This document shows positions 12,607 to 25,460 of a stretch of 64,000 nt of DNA, piece after piece (within the stretch, counting starts at the first letter, position 1; every line of letters starts with the position of its first letter). The notes below the pieces were generated by a model. That model saw only the letters and a program-made list of their open reading frames with translations, did not search any database and was not told the origin of the DNA. The stretch spans positions 1,262,501 to 1,326,500 of the forward strand of contig JAXRKN010000045.1 in assembly GCA_038502055.1 (NCBI GenBank). The letters are read 5' to 3'. The DNA comes from Tanytarsus gracilentus (Eukaryota; Arthropoda; Insecta; Diptera; Chironomidae). The position numbers and the translations under genes are program-made.

Positions 12607-12840
12607 TCGAGTTCTGAATCTGACATCGACTTAAAATTTTTCTGCAAGACTTAAAAATTACCCCTTAAATTTATATTGCACGCAACACCCCCCATATTTA
12701 ATAGTTTTTGTTAATTTAACTAACTTTAAAGTGAGAGAGATGGAAATATTATTGATTTGGGCAAAACTAGAGTCTATAAGCTATCATTTGGCGAAAACCC
12801 GAAATCTCTAGCTGTCCCAGGGGCCTCGGAATTTCAGGAA

Positions 12841-12868
12841 CGGACGGACGGACGGACGGACGGACGGA
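12841..12868 (+). repeat. (CGGA)7 tetranucleotide microsatellite
   Basis: Seven uninterrupted CGGA units. They sit in relatively GC-rich sequence (gctgtcccaggggcctcgg just before, acaccacttcgtgggttaca after) that looks like the end of a dispersed repeat rather than unique sequence. Confidence 0.9.
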
Positions 12869-13090
12869 AAGCAGGGCATATAAGTGTTACACCACTTCGT
12901 GGGTTACACTAAAAATTATATGCAGTCATAGTGTCGTCAAGCGAGAGTAAATTGCATAGGAACAAAATTTTACTTTCTCTCTTAGGCGAAGCATAAAAAA
13001 ATTGTGAATGGCAAAAAATTAACTCACTTATTTTTTGTTTTCTATCAGTTGATTTTTTCTCATATTCTATTTTTAAACAGATGTTAAAAA

Positions 13091-16000
13091 ATGAATCAAC
13101 AAAGCACAAAACAAAAACCAATAAATCCACTAAAAAATGCTTCGCGGCTTAGTAAAATGAGCTATTGGTGGTGCCGGGATTTATACAAAATTGGACTTAA
13201 TAGACCGATAACCGATGAAGATGTCTACGAGACTATCGGGCACCATGAAAGCGAACGAATAGCAAATAAATTTACAAAGCTCTGGGAGCAAGAATTAAAA
13301 AGTTCAAATCCAAGTACTTTAAGAATGTTCTTTAATGCTTACGGTTGGCCCGTGATGATTTATGGAATGTTATTTTCAATATCGGAATCTTTTGTGAGAT
13401 GTGTTCAGCCGCTTATTTTAGGAGAGCTTTTAACATATTTTGCCGATGAAGACCGATCAAAAACTTCAGCGTACTTTTATGCATCAGGAATTGTGCTGTG
13501 TTCTCTAATACCAGTCTTAACATTTCATCCATATATTTACTTCATTTTTGAGCTAGCAATGAAAATCAGAATTGGCTGTTCTCGATTAGTTTACGATAAG
13601 GTAAGTTACACGAAAATTTTAAGAGCTCTATGATTAATTTTTCATCATCGTCACTTCTATCAGATGAGTTAGTAAATAGCTCATTTTTTAAATTAGTAAG
13701 ACATCAATTGAGTCACAGCTAAATTTTTAATATTTTTACTCTTCAAGATTTTACGAATGACTAAATCCGTTCAAGAGGATGGAATGCATGGAAAAGTGAT
13801 TAATTTATTATCAAATGATTTAGCGAAATTTGACATCGCGCTCGCGTTTTTTCATGACGTGTGGAAAGGGCCGTTCGAAACCATTTTGATAGGATCTCTA
13901 ATTTACCGAGAAATTGGCGTCGCAGGAATTGTTGGAATCGTTTTCATACTTTCGTTCATTCCTATTCAATCTTTCATTGGAAGAAAAGCAGCACACTTCA
14001 GAAGTCAGACAACAAAGAGAACTGATGTACGCGTGAGATTAATGAATGAAATAATTAATGGAATTCAAGTGATCAAAATGTATTCGTGGCAAGAAAATTT
14101 CGCAAAAGTTATTGAGAAAGTTCGAAATAAGGAAATTGCAGCAGTAAAAGGTTCATCATACGTTTTAGCCCTCCTTTATTGCCTCTGGGCTGTATCAAGA
14201 GTTTCTCTCTTTTTAACGCTCATAACATACGTCTATACCGGCAATGTGCTTAATGCCCGTAAAGTGTTCATTGTGACCGCTTTTTATAACATACTTAACA
14301 TGTCTATGGTTCACTTTTGGCCCCTGTCGATTACTTTTTGCGCTGAAGGTTACATCTCGTCTAAGCGTCTCAAGGAGTTTTTACTGCTTTCGGAGAGTAA
14401 AAAGCCAGTGATGGTGAATGAAAAAAGTGACATTGTATTGATGCCGGTCAAACGCATTCACACACCACAAATATCAATAATTACAGATGAAGCGATAGTT
14501 TTTAAAGATCTCTCGGCTGTATGGACAAATGTTTGTGATGAAAGTACGAATGGATTAAAGTTAATTAATTTCACATTCAAGCATGGAAAGGCATACGCAA
14601 TAATTGGTACAGTTGGTTCTGGGAAATCATCATTGCTTCAAGCTATCTTGGGAGAATTACAGATCGACAGTGGTTCACTTGAAATTTATGGCAAAATAAG
14701 TTATGCCAATCAAGAAGCTTTTCTCTTTGAAGGAACAATCCGGAAAAATATTCTGTTTACAGAAGAATATGAAGAAAAAAGATATGCCGAAGTTGTGGCA
14801 GCTTGCGGACTTCTTAAAGATTTCGAACAGCTCGGCAGTGGCGATTTGACTGTTATTGGTGAGAAAGGAGTCAGTTTGAGTGGAGGTCAAAAAGCGAGAA
14901 TAAACTTGGCACGTGCAATTTATAGACAGGCTGATATTTATTTACTTGATGATCCTTTAAGTGCTGTGGATGGTGATGTAGGTCATACAATTTTTTATGA
15001 ATGCATCAGAAAGTTTTTGAAGGATAAAACCGTAATCCTTGTTACACATCAACTTCAATATCTTCATAAAATTGATGAAATTGTAGTTATCTCAAATGGT
15101 AGAATTGAAGCTAGTGGAACGTTTACGGAACTAGAGGAAATGCACATTGCAAAACTTCTTCCAGTAGATAATCACAATGAAAAAGATGAAATTGATCTCA
15201 TTGATAAAGTTAAAGAGACAAAATCTAATGAAAAAGAAAGCGAATCATTTGAGGAAAAAGAAAACCAAGAAGTTGGAAAAGTCACGTTTGATGTATACAA
15301 AAATTACATGAAATCCATTAAGAATGCCCCATTGGTTATCGTGGTTCTCTTGTTGCGTGTCATCAATCAATCTATTGCATCTTTTATTGACTATTTTGTC
15401 GCTCAATGGGTAAACTGGGAAGAATCTGTGAGTGCAAAGAACGCTAATAATGACACATTAACAACCAGAGATGTAAACGTTGAAGATGGAAGACAGTTTT
15501 ATATCACTGTATACATGATTGTTATCTGCTGTTTCATCTTTATCATTTTCAATGCTGAATTTTCGTTCTTTTATTCGCTGCTAAGGTGAAAAATTTTTAA
15601 TTTTTTTGATCATGAATTATTTAAATCACGATTTTATATTTTTAATTTAGAGCTTCCCGAAATCTGCATGACATGATGTTTAGAGGAATCGTCAACACCT
15701 ATTTGCAATTTTTCCATCAAAACCCTTCCGGAAGAATTTTAAACCGTTTTTCTAAGGACATCGGAAGTATTGACACCCAATTGCCAAATTGCTTATTCGA
15801 GTGCATTTGTGTAAGATAAAAAAATCTTCTTTAAATTTAGATTTTATTTTTTTGCATTCACAGTTTGTCCTCGAGTTCTTTGCTATTATGGTTCTTGTTT
15901 CTTTGGTGAACATCTATTTTGCCATTCCAACACTTTCCATGGCTATAATTCTTTATTTCCTTCGTCATGTTTATGTGACAACCTCAAGGAATATTAAACG

Positions 16001-17325
16001 TGTTGAAAGTATCTCAAAGTCTCCAATTTACGCTCACACCAACGCAACTCTCCATGGACTTTCGACAATTAGAGCCTCAAATGCTGAAAGCGCTGTAATT
16101 AAGAATTTTAATAAATTTTTAGATCACAATACATCGGTAAATTAATTTTAATTAAATTAAAATATTTATTTATTAATTGATTATAAAATTTTTAGGCTTG
16201 GTTCATGTTTTGGACCGTGACACGTTCTTTTGCTTTTTGGCTAGACATTATTTGTGTCATTTACATTGGAATCATTACGTTTGCCTTTATCGAAATGGAT
16301 GTTGAAAGCGTTCCTGGCGGAAACGTCGGATTAGCGATAACTCAAATTATTGGAATGATTGGCATGACACAATGGGGAATCAGACAGACAGCCGAGTTGG
16401 AAAATCAAATGGTCTCAGTTGAGAGAGTTCTTGAGTATGCAAATCTTCCATCGGAAGAGAAAGATTGCAACTCTAAGTCACCTCCAAAAACTTGGCCATC
16501 AAAAGGATCAGTTGAATTTAAAAATATTTCTCTCTTCTATAAAAATGAGGAATGTAAGCCAGCAATTAGCAACTTAAGTTTCAAAATTGAACCAGAACAG
16601 AAAATTGGAATTGTTGGAAGAACTGGCAGTGGAAAAAGCTCAATTATTCAAGCTTTATTCCGAATGACAAGAACGGAGGGCGCCATTGAAATTGATGGAG
16701 TCGACACAAAGTCCATTGACCTCATAAATTTACGCAAAAACATATCTATAATTCCTCAAGATCCAACTTTATTTTCGGGCTCATTGAGATCTAACTTGGA
16801 TGCTTTTGATGAAAGCTCAGATGATGCAATTTGGAAAGTTTTAGAATCGGTGGACTTGAAAGACGCAATTAGTTCTCTTTCTGGTGGATTAGAGTGTAAA
16901 ATATCTGATGGTGGATCAAACTTTAGTGTGGGACAAAGACAATTGATTTGCCTTGCTCGAGCTTTGTTGAGGAAAAACAAAATTTTAGTTCTTGATGAAG
17001 CAACCGCAAATGTAAGAAAAATTTAAATTGAACTCAATTTTTTTAAATTAATTTTCATTACTAGGTCGATTACGAAACTGACACGCTGATTCAAAAAACT
17101 ATCAATACCGAATTTGCTGAGTGCACAGTCATCACAATTGCACATCGGCTTCACACCGTTATTAGAGCTGATAAAATTTTAGTAATGGACGGAGGACGTA
17201 TGATTGAATTTGATCGACCTTATAATCTACTTAAAAAAGAAGACGGATACTTAAAGAAACTCGTAAATCAAACTTCACTTTCGCTTGTAGAAGAAATTGA
17301 AGAGAATTTTAAAAAAGTCAATTAA
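13091..17325 (+). CDS. ABC transporter, subfamily C (short MRP4-like type)
   Basis: Exons 13091-13600, 13748-15585, 15651-15810, 15864-16136, 16196-17011 and 17065-17325 join in frame across GT-AG introns to 1285 residues. The order is TMD1-NBD1-TMD2-NBD2 without an extra N-terminal TMD0, the layout of MRP4/CFTR-like ABCC proteins and of Drosophila l(2)03659. NBD1 has Walker A GTVGSGKSS (about 457), LSGGQ (about 547) and Walker B LLDD followed by PLSAVD (about 568), with Asp in place of the catalytic Glu as usual for ABCC NBD1. NBD2 has GRTGSGKSS (about 1067), FSVGQRQ (about 1169) and LVLDEATANVD split by the last intron, with H-loop IAHRL. This suggests one degenerate and one hydrolytic ATP site. 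It is probably a plasma-membrane exporter of organic anions or conjugates; the substrate is unknown. An acceptor-like aacag at 13076-13080 suggests a 5' UTR intron, and an out-of-frame ATG at 13081 precedes the chosen start. Confidence 0.95.
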
Positions 17326-17398
17326 AAAAATTTTCAGGAGAAATTTCATGCTGCCTTTTAAAGTTGAAAGTATTAACTTTAAAAAATCTCAATATTTG

Positions 17399-17404
17399 AA
17401 TAAA
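17399..17404 (+). terminator. Polyadenylation signal AATAAA of the ABCC gene
   Basis: An AATAAA hexamer lies 74 bp after the ABCC stop codon in the same orientation, a normal spacing for a short insect 3' UTR. Confidence 0.6.
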
Positions 17405-20400
17405 AATTATAAAAATACTCGTCCTATTTTAATCTTCGACAAATTCCATTCCACATAAAATGTTTCATATTCAATTGAAAATAATTTCTGATAAAAATTC
17501 TGCCATATCTTCACATATTATTATAATCCTAATCAATTTGAGATCATTGTACAATGAGCGATGAGAAAATTGAAAATTAAATCAATTTTTCTTTCCTGTG
17601 TGCAGTACTTGTATGCACATCATCATATCCATCGAGATATTTATTCACGAAGTAAATTTTCTTGTACCATCATAAGATGCATGCAGGAGGAGAAGCATGT
17701 TGTAATACGATACGACACGAATTCAATTAAGCTCATCATCGCATGATTTATGAGAATTAATAATAACATCAAGCATACACAGAACATATCAGAAAATTCA
17801 GCTTTCGGATAGTATTGGAAAAAATTAATTGAATTTTCTCTCAAGTGAAATTTTACGTCATATGCAAATTTATTTTTCATGTGTATGAATTTTATTAGCA
17901 TCAACATCATCCACGTGCGATAAAAGATAAATGTAAACAATGTCAATGGGATGGAGAAAAATGGGATAAAAATTAGTGCGCATGATCAATGTATGCTTAA
18001 TATTTCGAGAGAGTCAGGAAAATGCATTTTCCACATCTAAAATTCCATCAAACATTGCCATCCTGAACATTACCTAGTAGTAGCATTGTGGCCTTCAATT
18101 GCTCAAGATGCATCATCAATAACGTCAAAGATATTTCATAATTTTTTTCGAATGTGAGCAGACTGAATGAGTTACGACACATACATAACTCATCGATGCC
18201 ACACCCGAGTGCATAGGAAAAAAATTGGTTTTATGAAATTTTTGAAGTATCTCTTGCTCATTGATTAACTTTGTTAGAGACGGTGTGAAGAAGATAAGAT
18301 AGGTCGGAAGGTAGATTTTACATGATTACACTTTTGCATGAGGGTATGAATGAGTTGAATTTTGTTTGGGGATGGAATTTCAAAGATATTGATGACATGG
18401 AATTTTAGAGGGTAGAGAAATTATTTTTTTTGAATATTCAACGACCGTTAAATTTTCAAACAGCTTTACACATAAATTTGAGGTGTCCGACAAATTTTTT
18501 CACACATTTTCTCATCACATGACCGACTCACACAATTTTGTTTAAAAGAAGCTGACAACGGCTACAAATTACGCACCCACGTCATACAAATGTTAATAAA
18601 ACCGAAGAGAACATGTGAAAATAAAAAAGGCCCATTCGAAAAAGGGCACTCCAAGAAAAAAAAACCTAAATTACACAACGCTTGTAAACGAGTGAAAGAG
18701 GATAAAAATGGGTTCAAATTAAAGATCTCTTGTCTTACTTTTTCTCTCGATTTATGAATTTAATTCGCCGTGAAAAAAAGGGAATTCTTTGAACAAACTT
18801 TTTTCAAGCTCCTATTATTGTGCACACATGAAAGCATTTATTTATCTCCAACATAACTTGCAGCACAATTTTGAGCTCATAAATATTTCTTCTAAATGCT
18901 GAGATTTTTTTTCATTTGGTTAGTATGCTTTTTCACATAAGACTCTTTTCACATCTTTGTTGCTTATTTTCCATTCTTTTGTTGTGTTCTCACAAGTGCC
19001 AGCAAATAAATGCAATTCAGGAGAGAGTTAAGAAGTTTGTTCAAGCTTTCGATTTTTCTCTCATCGTCTATGCAAATTGTTCAAAGTCCTCCCAAAGTCG
19101 AGTCTAGGAAATATTTTTCTGTGTGCATTTTTGCTACAAGAAGAAGAAATGGAAAATGCCCCCAGAGCTCTCGCTCGAATGGCTTCTGAATTTAGAGGGA
19201 AAAAAGTTTTTCTCTCCCTCGCTTGTTATCACACAAAACACAAGAGTTTGTGATGATAAATTGGCGAGCAAACATCAGAATTTGCATTTCAAAAAAAGAG
19301 TGCTTGCTTCAATTGTAGGCAGCAGCGTGCTGTGAACATAACATAAAGAACCAAGAGGCGAAAGGAAAGAGAGAAATAATAAGATTAATTTATGATTATA
19401 AACACAAGCTTTTTCCTTTTGTTTCACATTTCACACTTTCTCTCTCTCTTTCGCTATGAATTCCTTTCATCATCACCATTAACGTCAGGTGCAATGCTTA
19501 AGCTCTTTGTCATCATGGGAATTTTATTTGAACGTATTTCCTTTTCATCTTTTAATCTTCATCCTTGTCTTCTTTTTTATCATGGCAATGACAAGAAGCG
19601 AGTCAAATAAAATTGCCATTTTTAATGGAAGCAGTCGTCAATTGCTTAGAAAGTGGAGCTGAAGTTTAGTTTCGAGATCACCAATTATAATTTTTTTCAA
19701 GGGTTAATTTATTAAAATGTATTCAAAAATAGAAGCAAAGTGAACCAAGAGACGCGGAGTTTATTTAAATTTAACGAATTAGAAATATGCGTTCTATCTA
19801 AAACTTTCTGCAATTATTTGGAAAGTTCAAATTTGAGTTCAAATTGATTTAAAAGAATTTAATTTTGATTATTTTCATTCTTACTCAATTAATGTATATT
19901 ATACTGTTAATATTTTTAAGTACTCGAAACATCTCTTGTTAAAAATATGGAAAAGCTAACATGAAAACTAAAGAACGTTATAGCAAGGAAAAGAGGAAAA
20001 TAAAAGGATAATTAGCATTTTATTATTAAGAAAGGAAGGATTAAGTCACGAATTTCATGCTAGAAAAACTTAAGGAAGAGAAAAAATTCTTCTTTTTGTG
20101 TTCAAATTTACTTCTTTTAAAAGTGCAAAAGAAATTGAATTTACCAAGGATCAAAGGTGAAATGAAAACTTTTTAGGTAGAAAATTTTAAAGCTGGTCTT
20201 ATTATCCCGCGAGCACAAGAGTCCTTAATTTTAATTCAAATTGAAGTCAATGAATTACGAGGCGCAACTAATGTGAAACTTTAAATTTGGTAAAATTTTT
20301 AATCAACTCTCATCTGCATCTGTAACAATTTTTTACAAGTTACCTACCAAATAAATTTATCACATGATAACATTTTAAAATTAATTATTCACATTAATCT

Positions 20401-23400
20401 GGAAAGTAATTTCACCTTTCCATCTCACCGTGTCGTCTTTTAAAAGTCATCTAGCTACTCAATGATGCGACACAGTAACATTAAATTTAATTAATTTTTC
20501 CTTCCTCATATTGGGAGTGAACAAAATGAGAGAGAAGAAAATTGATTTATTGAGCAAATGTGTGGAAAATGGTAACTCTAGAAACGAGGATGAGAGAAAA
20601 TGGCAATGAAATTTTTTAATTAAATGTGCGAGCATTTTTTATATCTTTTACAATATTTTTACTAGCTGCTATGTTGAACATATTATGGGCACCTGTAGAG
20701 CGAAACGTTTGACTGCTTTAGTGACTTTTAACAACAAACTTCAATGATTAAAAATTTACGGGGAAATCTTTAATTTAAATAAATAATAAACATTCTGTGG
20801 TGACATTTTGGAGGTTATAATTGAATAAAATAGCGAAAGTTACTTAAAATTTTTAACTTTACACAAAAAATTCAAAATTAATAATATCATTTAAAGTTAA
20901 GTCCACATTTATATCAATTGAAAATGTCATTCAATAAATTTAATTTCCCCATTGATCACAATCTCATACATTAAACTGAACCTCGAAACAGAAGTCCATT
21001 ACCATCAATTTGAACGGTCTACATCTTCCTGAAACTCAATATCTTAATTGAGAAAATTTTCTATACGAGCGGCATCGTCAACAATATCGTTTAACTCTTA
21101 AAAGACTCGATATGAAAGGAATTTGCTGCCATTGAGAAAGATTGCGAAGCAAAAAAAGAAAGAGAGAAAAATTGTCGAGATGTAATTTAATATCTTCCTT
21201 CCGCACATAATACTCGGCTGCCACCCTCTTCCCCCTCATGCACTCGAATATATCTTCTTATAAACGGAACTCAGATGTTTCACAAGTTCATCTTTACAGA
21301 AAAATGGCATTAAGCTGTTAGATAACTGTTGACTTTACAAATTTATGCGCACAATGGCAACTCGTTAAGAGAAAAGTTTGTCACTAAAATGCAGTCAAAT
21401 GAAAAATATTTGAATATCAATACAAATGTTTGTAGATAAACTTTTAGGATTTCTGTGTTTATTTTCTCCTTTTATCGCATTCATAATCATTTCCTATACA
21501 TCCGTAAGTGGATTGAGATGAACTCGAAATCCATTCGACAGCGTCTGTATGGGTCTTCATTATGTACGAAATATAAAACTGAAAGTTTACGAACTTAATT
21601 GAATTTCGAGCGCTCCTCATTACGAGCTTTTCGGTTCAGAAGTTTTCATTTGAGTTTTAGGTTAGGCGGAGAAATTTCATGAATGTCTAACGATTGTTTG
21701 CATTAATGATAAAGCATCTTTTCATTTAAAATGAAAATTTTGGATTATAAAATTTGATAAACTTTTATAACTAAGATGTAAATTAAGATTTCAACAAATG
21801 AGTGTCAATTCTTGAGAAAATACATTTAATGACAGTTGCAAAATATTTAAATTTAAGATGTCAAATTTACAACTGAGGAACACTTAAATAACAGTGACAA
21901 AAAAAATTAAAAAAAATAAAACTTCCATCTAATTTTACTGCATAAACACCATCGCCGTACTAAAATCTCATTCATCCACTATACAAAAGATTTCAATCCA
22001 TAACAAAGGGTTTTGCGATGAAAATCCCGAACAGATTTATGGCAGTTCGCCTTAAGGCAAATAATATAAATTTTTCGGTTATTTTCATTCTTCCCCAAAA
22101 AAAGTTTATTATCTCATAAATTCACCCGAATGCAATGATAATTATGCAGTAAATTATAATAAACTTACTCGTTGTGTGTTTTTGAAAAGGAGAGGATATA
22201 AGAGTTGCAACAAATAAATGACTTGGAAAAGAGCAAAAGGCATTCGCTACAATTGTTTCAACATTTTCTTTCTTGGGTTGTCTTTTAAAAGATGGAAGAA
22301 AAGTTTTTTCTTATATCTCATGAATGCAACTTTAGAGATATTTGCGTGCACAGCTGGAATCATTTTGTGGCATTAGCAAAAACGGAAACTTCCGTCTCTG
22401 TTTCACTGAACTCGCTATCATTTCATGATTTATGCTTACAACAGTTCTCTAAAATATTTTTTGGGGTTTAACTTCGTTGAAAGTTTTATTGGGGGTGGCG
22501 AAAATTAATCGCCATTAAAATTTCATCACATGAAACCGAAGACGAGAGCGAGAAAAATTTCGTTTACCAACCGCTATAATTGAATCACTTCAACGTCATT
22601 ATAAATGCAATTCACTTGTAGCACAGAAAAGCTGTCATTTTGAATTCGTAAATAATTTATTTCAATTCTCAACGTTTTCGTTTCATTGTGATTGCATTAC
22701 TTGGGGTGCTCTTGAATTTCTGAATTATTTCAAATTTTCTATAGCAATTCTTTTGAATGAAAAATTTCAATTTTATATTAATTGTTAACAACGAATGTAA
22801 ATTTATTAATTTAATCTGAAATTGAAGAAGCAAACAATGTAAAATGTAAATGTTAAAAAAGAGAGGAAGTTTTTTAATTTTTTTCTCTCTGGGAATTTCT
22901 TTTCAAGCTTTTGTATAAAATAAAAATTTTTCGCATTCAATTCAATTCCATCCAAAACCACGAGTTTATTCAAAAAAGTCAATAAATATGAAATGATAGT
23001 TCGAAACATATGTGAAAAATATGAAAGCATATTCTGTTCTATGTTTCACAATAGTCGCTTCTCGATGAATAATATTGTGTGCGCAGTGAAAAATTTCTTG
23101 CAATATCGAAAATGTTTTTTTCCACTTCGTCGAGTGTAAGGAATTGAAACAAGACAGAGCACAGTGATGTTGACAAATCATCTGATGTGAAATAGAAAAT
23201 TTTTATCTTAGAATTCTTTTTGAGATTATTTCACATTTCTTCATCTTATTTAATAACCAAGAGGAAAAATCTTTTTACATCGTCTGTATTTTTGTTTACT
23301 GACGGCAAACTGAAAACCAACGTGAATTTGACTCGAAGCTCGTAGATTTCTGTGGGTTTATGAACTTCGTGGAAAATTTTTGCGACGAAATTTATTTTGA

Positions 23401-24974
23401 TGGTGAAATTAAGTATGCTTGAAATAATATTGTCGCTCTTTTTTTCTAGTTAGAAACATAGACTGAGATTTAAGTTGAAAGAAGAAAATTTTCCGAAAAA
23501 TTTAGAGAGGAAAATTTATTTTGTTTAACAGCTAATTTTGTGAGATGAACAAGCGTCATTTGAAATATTCATATAATTTCATTTGTTTTATTCACGAACC
23601 AACAAGAAAAATTTTGTGATCCTGAGAATTGAACAATAAAAACTAGGAAAAATTTGCAAAAAATTAAAAAACACAAAAAATTATTTTAAACACTTTTTCC
23701 AACTGGGTTTTCACAGAAAATTTATTTAAATGTTCACTGCATTCGAAATTTAGTTTAAGGGGCTTTCGCGTCAAAAATTCCGATAAAATTCTCACGACAC
23801 GTGTCTATCTCAACATCTCAGCATTAAAATGTATTTATATCTGTGTCGGATGCTTAAAAAAGAGGAAAAATCTAAAGTGTGAGATTAAATAGGAAAGTAA
23901 ACACAATTTGATGTCAAGAATGATGGCAATCTACAGCGAAAGCTTACATATATACATCAAGTAATGTCTTTTCAATCCGCATGGAAAACAAAGCTCTCGA
24001 AACCCGAGCTGCTGCTGTGACAATATAGAACTCGCTCACTACAATCTAATGTATTTTTTCTTAACTTTCTTCCTCCTACCATCACTTTGTCAAACAACAC
24101 TGAAAATAGATTTTATTGTTATTTATTTTGAAGCGATTCATTTTAGCACACACACTCACTTGAGCACTAATGGCAAATTGGATGAATTTTACAATTGAGA
24201 AAAAACTTTTTGTCTTTCTTTTCTTGTACTTTCAATTTTTATTTATTTTATCCTTTTTTCAAGTATTTTGTTTGCTTTTTTCCGCTTGAAAAGCTTAATT
24301 CGAGCAGAAAAGTTGTGTCGTCGGAAAGTTTTAACGAATTTATAATAAAATTTCAAAAATTCCCTGGGAAGCTGATGTAGTTTGTCAGTCATTTTTATTC
24401 AATTCTTGCTCTTGAAGGAGAAAACCTAATTATAAAAATTGAAAAGTGATTTTAAGTTGTTAAATTTCTCGCTTTTTAAATAATATGCACTGAAAATACT
24501 CGAGATGTCGAGAGCAAAAACTTGACTGCGAGCTGCGGAAGAAAATTAAAAAGGGGGTTTTCGAGAATTAAACCATGGATTTTTTTCTTTCAACTGATGA
24601 CTCATAGAAATATTTACGTTAAAATTCCCCGCGTTCACGTTTAGTTGGGAAAAGAAGTTTTTAGATGATTTGAAAAATTTAGAACTGATTTTTTAAATTA
24701 GTTTTTAATTTTTTAACTTTCATTAAAGTGACTTGATTATTAAACATAATTTCAGCGCTAAACTTTTATTAGAAAAATTAAAATTAAAACAAAATTCATA
24801 CAACAAATTACAATGAAAGAAAATTACCGACCAGTCTAAATAAAGTTGAGTCACTTTACTCTACATTTCTCGTGTATTATTTTAACTTAGATACCAGAAA
24901 TTTCGAAAAAAATAACCTGTTTCTCTCGTGCACACGAAATGAGAAAAAACTTGATCAAAAATATTTATTCATGG
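17405..24974. other. Non-coding interval downstream of ABCC
   Basis: About 7.6 kb, AT-rich, with only short open frames lacking family resemblance, splice support or compositional contrast. No RNA gene, transposon terminus or array was recognised. Small exons of a larger gene cannot be excluded by eye. Confidence 0.5.
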
Positions 24975-24981
24975 TCAGTTG
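24975..24981 (+). promoter_or_regulatory. Candidate arthropod initiator TCAGTTG
   Basis: TCAGTTG matches the arthropod Inr consensus TCAGTY and lies 93 bp before the start codon at 25074, a plausible 5' UTR length. No well-placed TATA box was seen. Confidence 0.35.
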
Positions 24982-25073
24982 AAAAGATTCATTCGTTCAA
25001 AACACATCATAAGTAGCATTTTTGTTCAAGTGTTAATTGCATTTAAAAATAAAAAATTTAAGAAAAACTCACA

Positions 25074-25382
25074 ATGGAGGAAGACAAAAAGTTTGCGAGC
25101 ATATCAATACCAAAATCCACAAAAGATGAAATTGAGAAAGTGGTTGAACCAGAAGAAAATCAAGTGATTTATAAAGATGACGACAATGATGAGCTACCTG
25201 GTTGCTGTTATTGGTTATGTCAGTGGTTTTCACCTAAAGGAATTTTCAGAAGGAATACGCTAAAACTAGCTCACAGATTAAAGAAAAGACGTTCAAGAAA
25301 ATCCTTCAACGATGAGGAACTTGTTATAGAAGACAGAAATGACCTATCAGCAGCAACCATAGCTGCACTAAGTGGGCGTTGA
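25074..25382 (+). CDS. Probable small single-exon gene, 102-residue protein of unknown function
   Basis: I do not recognise this protein. It has an acidic, Lys-rich N-terminus (residues 1-40), a short hydrophobic Cys/Trp-rich stretch GCCYWLCQWFSP (about 43-54), a strongly basic segment RLKKRRSRKSF (about 68-78), and an acidic stretch ending AATIAALSGR. Support for a real gene comes from context: a favourable start (cacaATGG), a candidate initiator 93 bp upstream, an AATAAA 73 bp after the stop, and a charge pattern unlike the Phe/Ile/Lys-rich chance frames around it. The Cys/Trp patch next to basic residues could be a lipid-modified or membrane-contacting segment, but that is speculation. It could also be one exon of a larger gene. 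Confidence 0.6.
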   Translation: MEEDKKFASISIPKSTKDEIEKVVEPEENQVIYKDDDNDELPGCCYWLCQWFSPKGIFRRNTLKLAHRLKKRRSRKSFNDEELVIEDRNDLSAATIAALSGR

Positions 25383-25454
25383 GATCTTGTAAGACATTTT
25401 AAAGGGACTTACTAAAATTTTAAATTAGTCATCAATAATCACTAGAATTATTTA

Positions 25455-25460
25455 AATAAA
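25455..25460 (+). terminator. Polyadenylation signal AATAAA downstream of the small gene
   Basis: The hexamer begins 73 bp after the stop of the 102-residue frame. With the candidate initiator it outlines a transcript of about 0.5 kb. Confidence 0.5.

Larger units (their letters stand above)
11649..12909. mobile_element. Possible element bounded by inverted GTGTAACCCAC and carrying two minisatellite arrays
   Basis: GTGTAACCCAC at 11649-11659 faces its reverse complement gtgggttacac at 12899-12909. Between them lie the two tandem arrays and a (CGGA)7 run. Beyond the 11-bp core the two ends share only short blocks, and no target duplication was found at the outer edges, so the assignment as one element is tentative. 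Confidence 0.35.

Noticed and set aside
11793..12647. Several overlapping minus-strand frames of 110-166 codons with a 19-residue LVPQLDVGSSAGCWFLSW-type repeat
   Set aside because: They come from a 19-bp repeat that lacks stops on this strand, so all three frames are open. There is no start context, splice site or compositional evidence of a protein.
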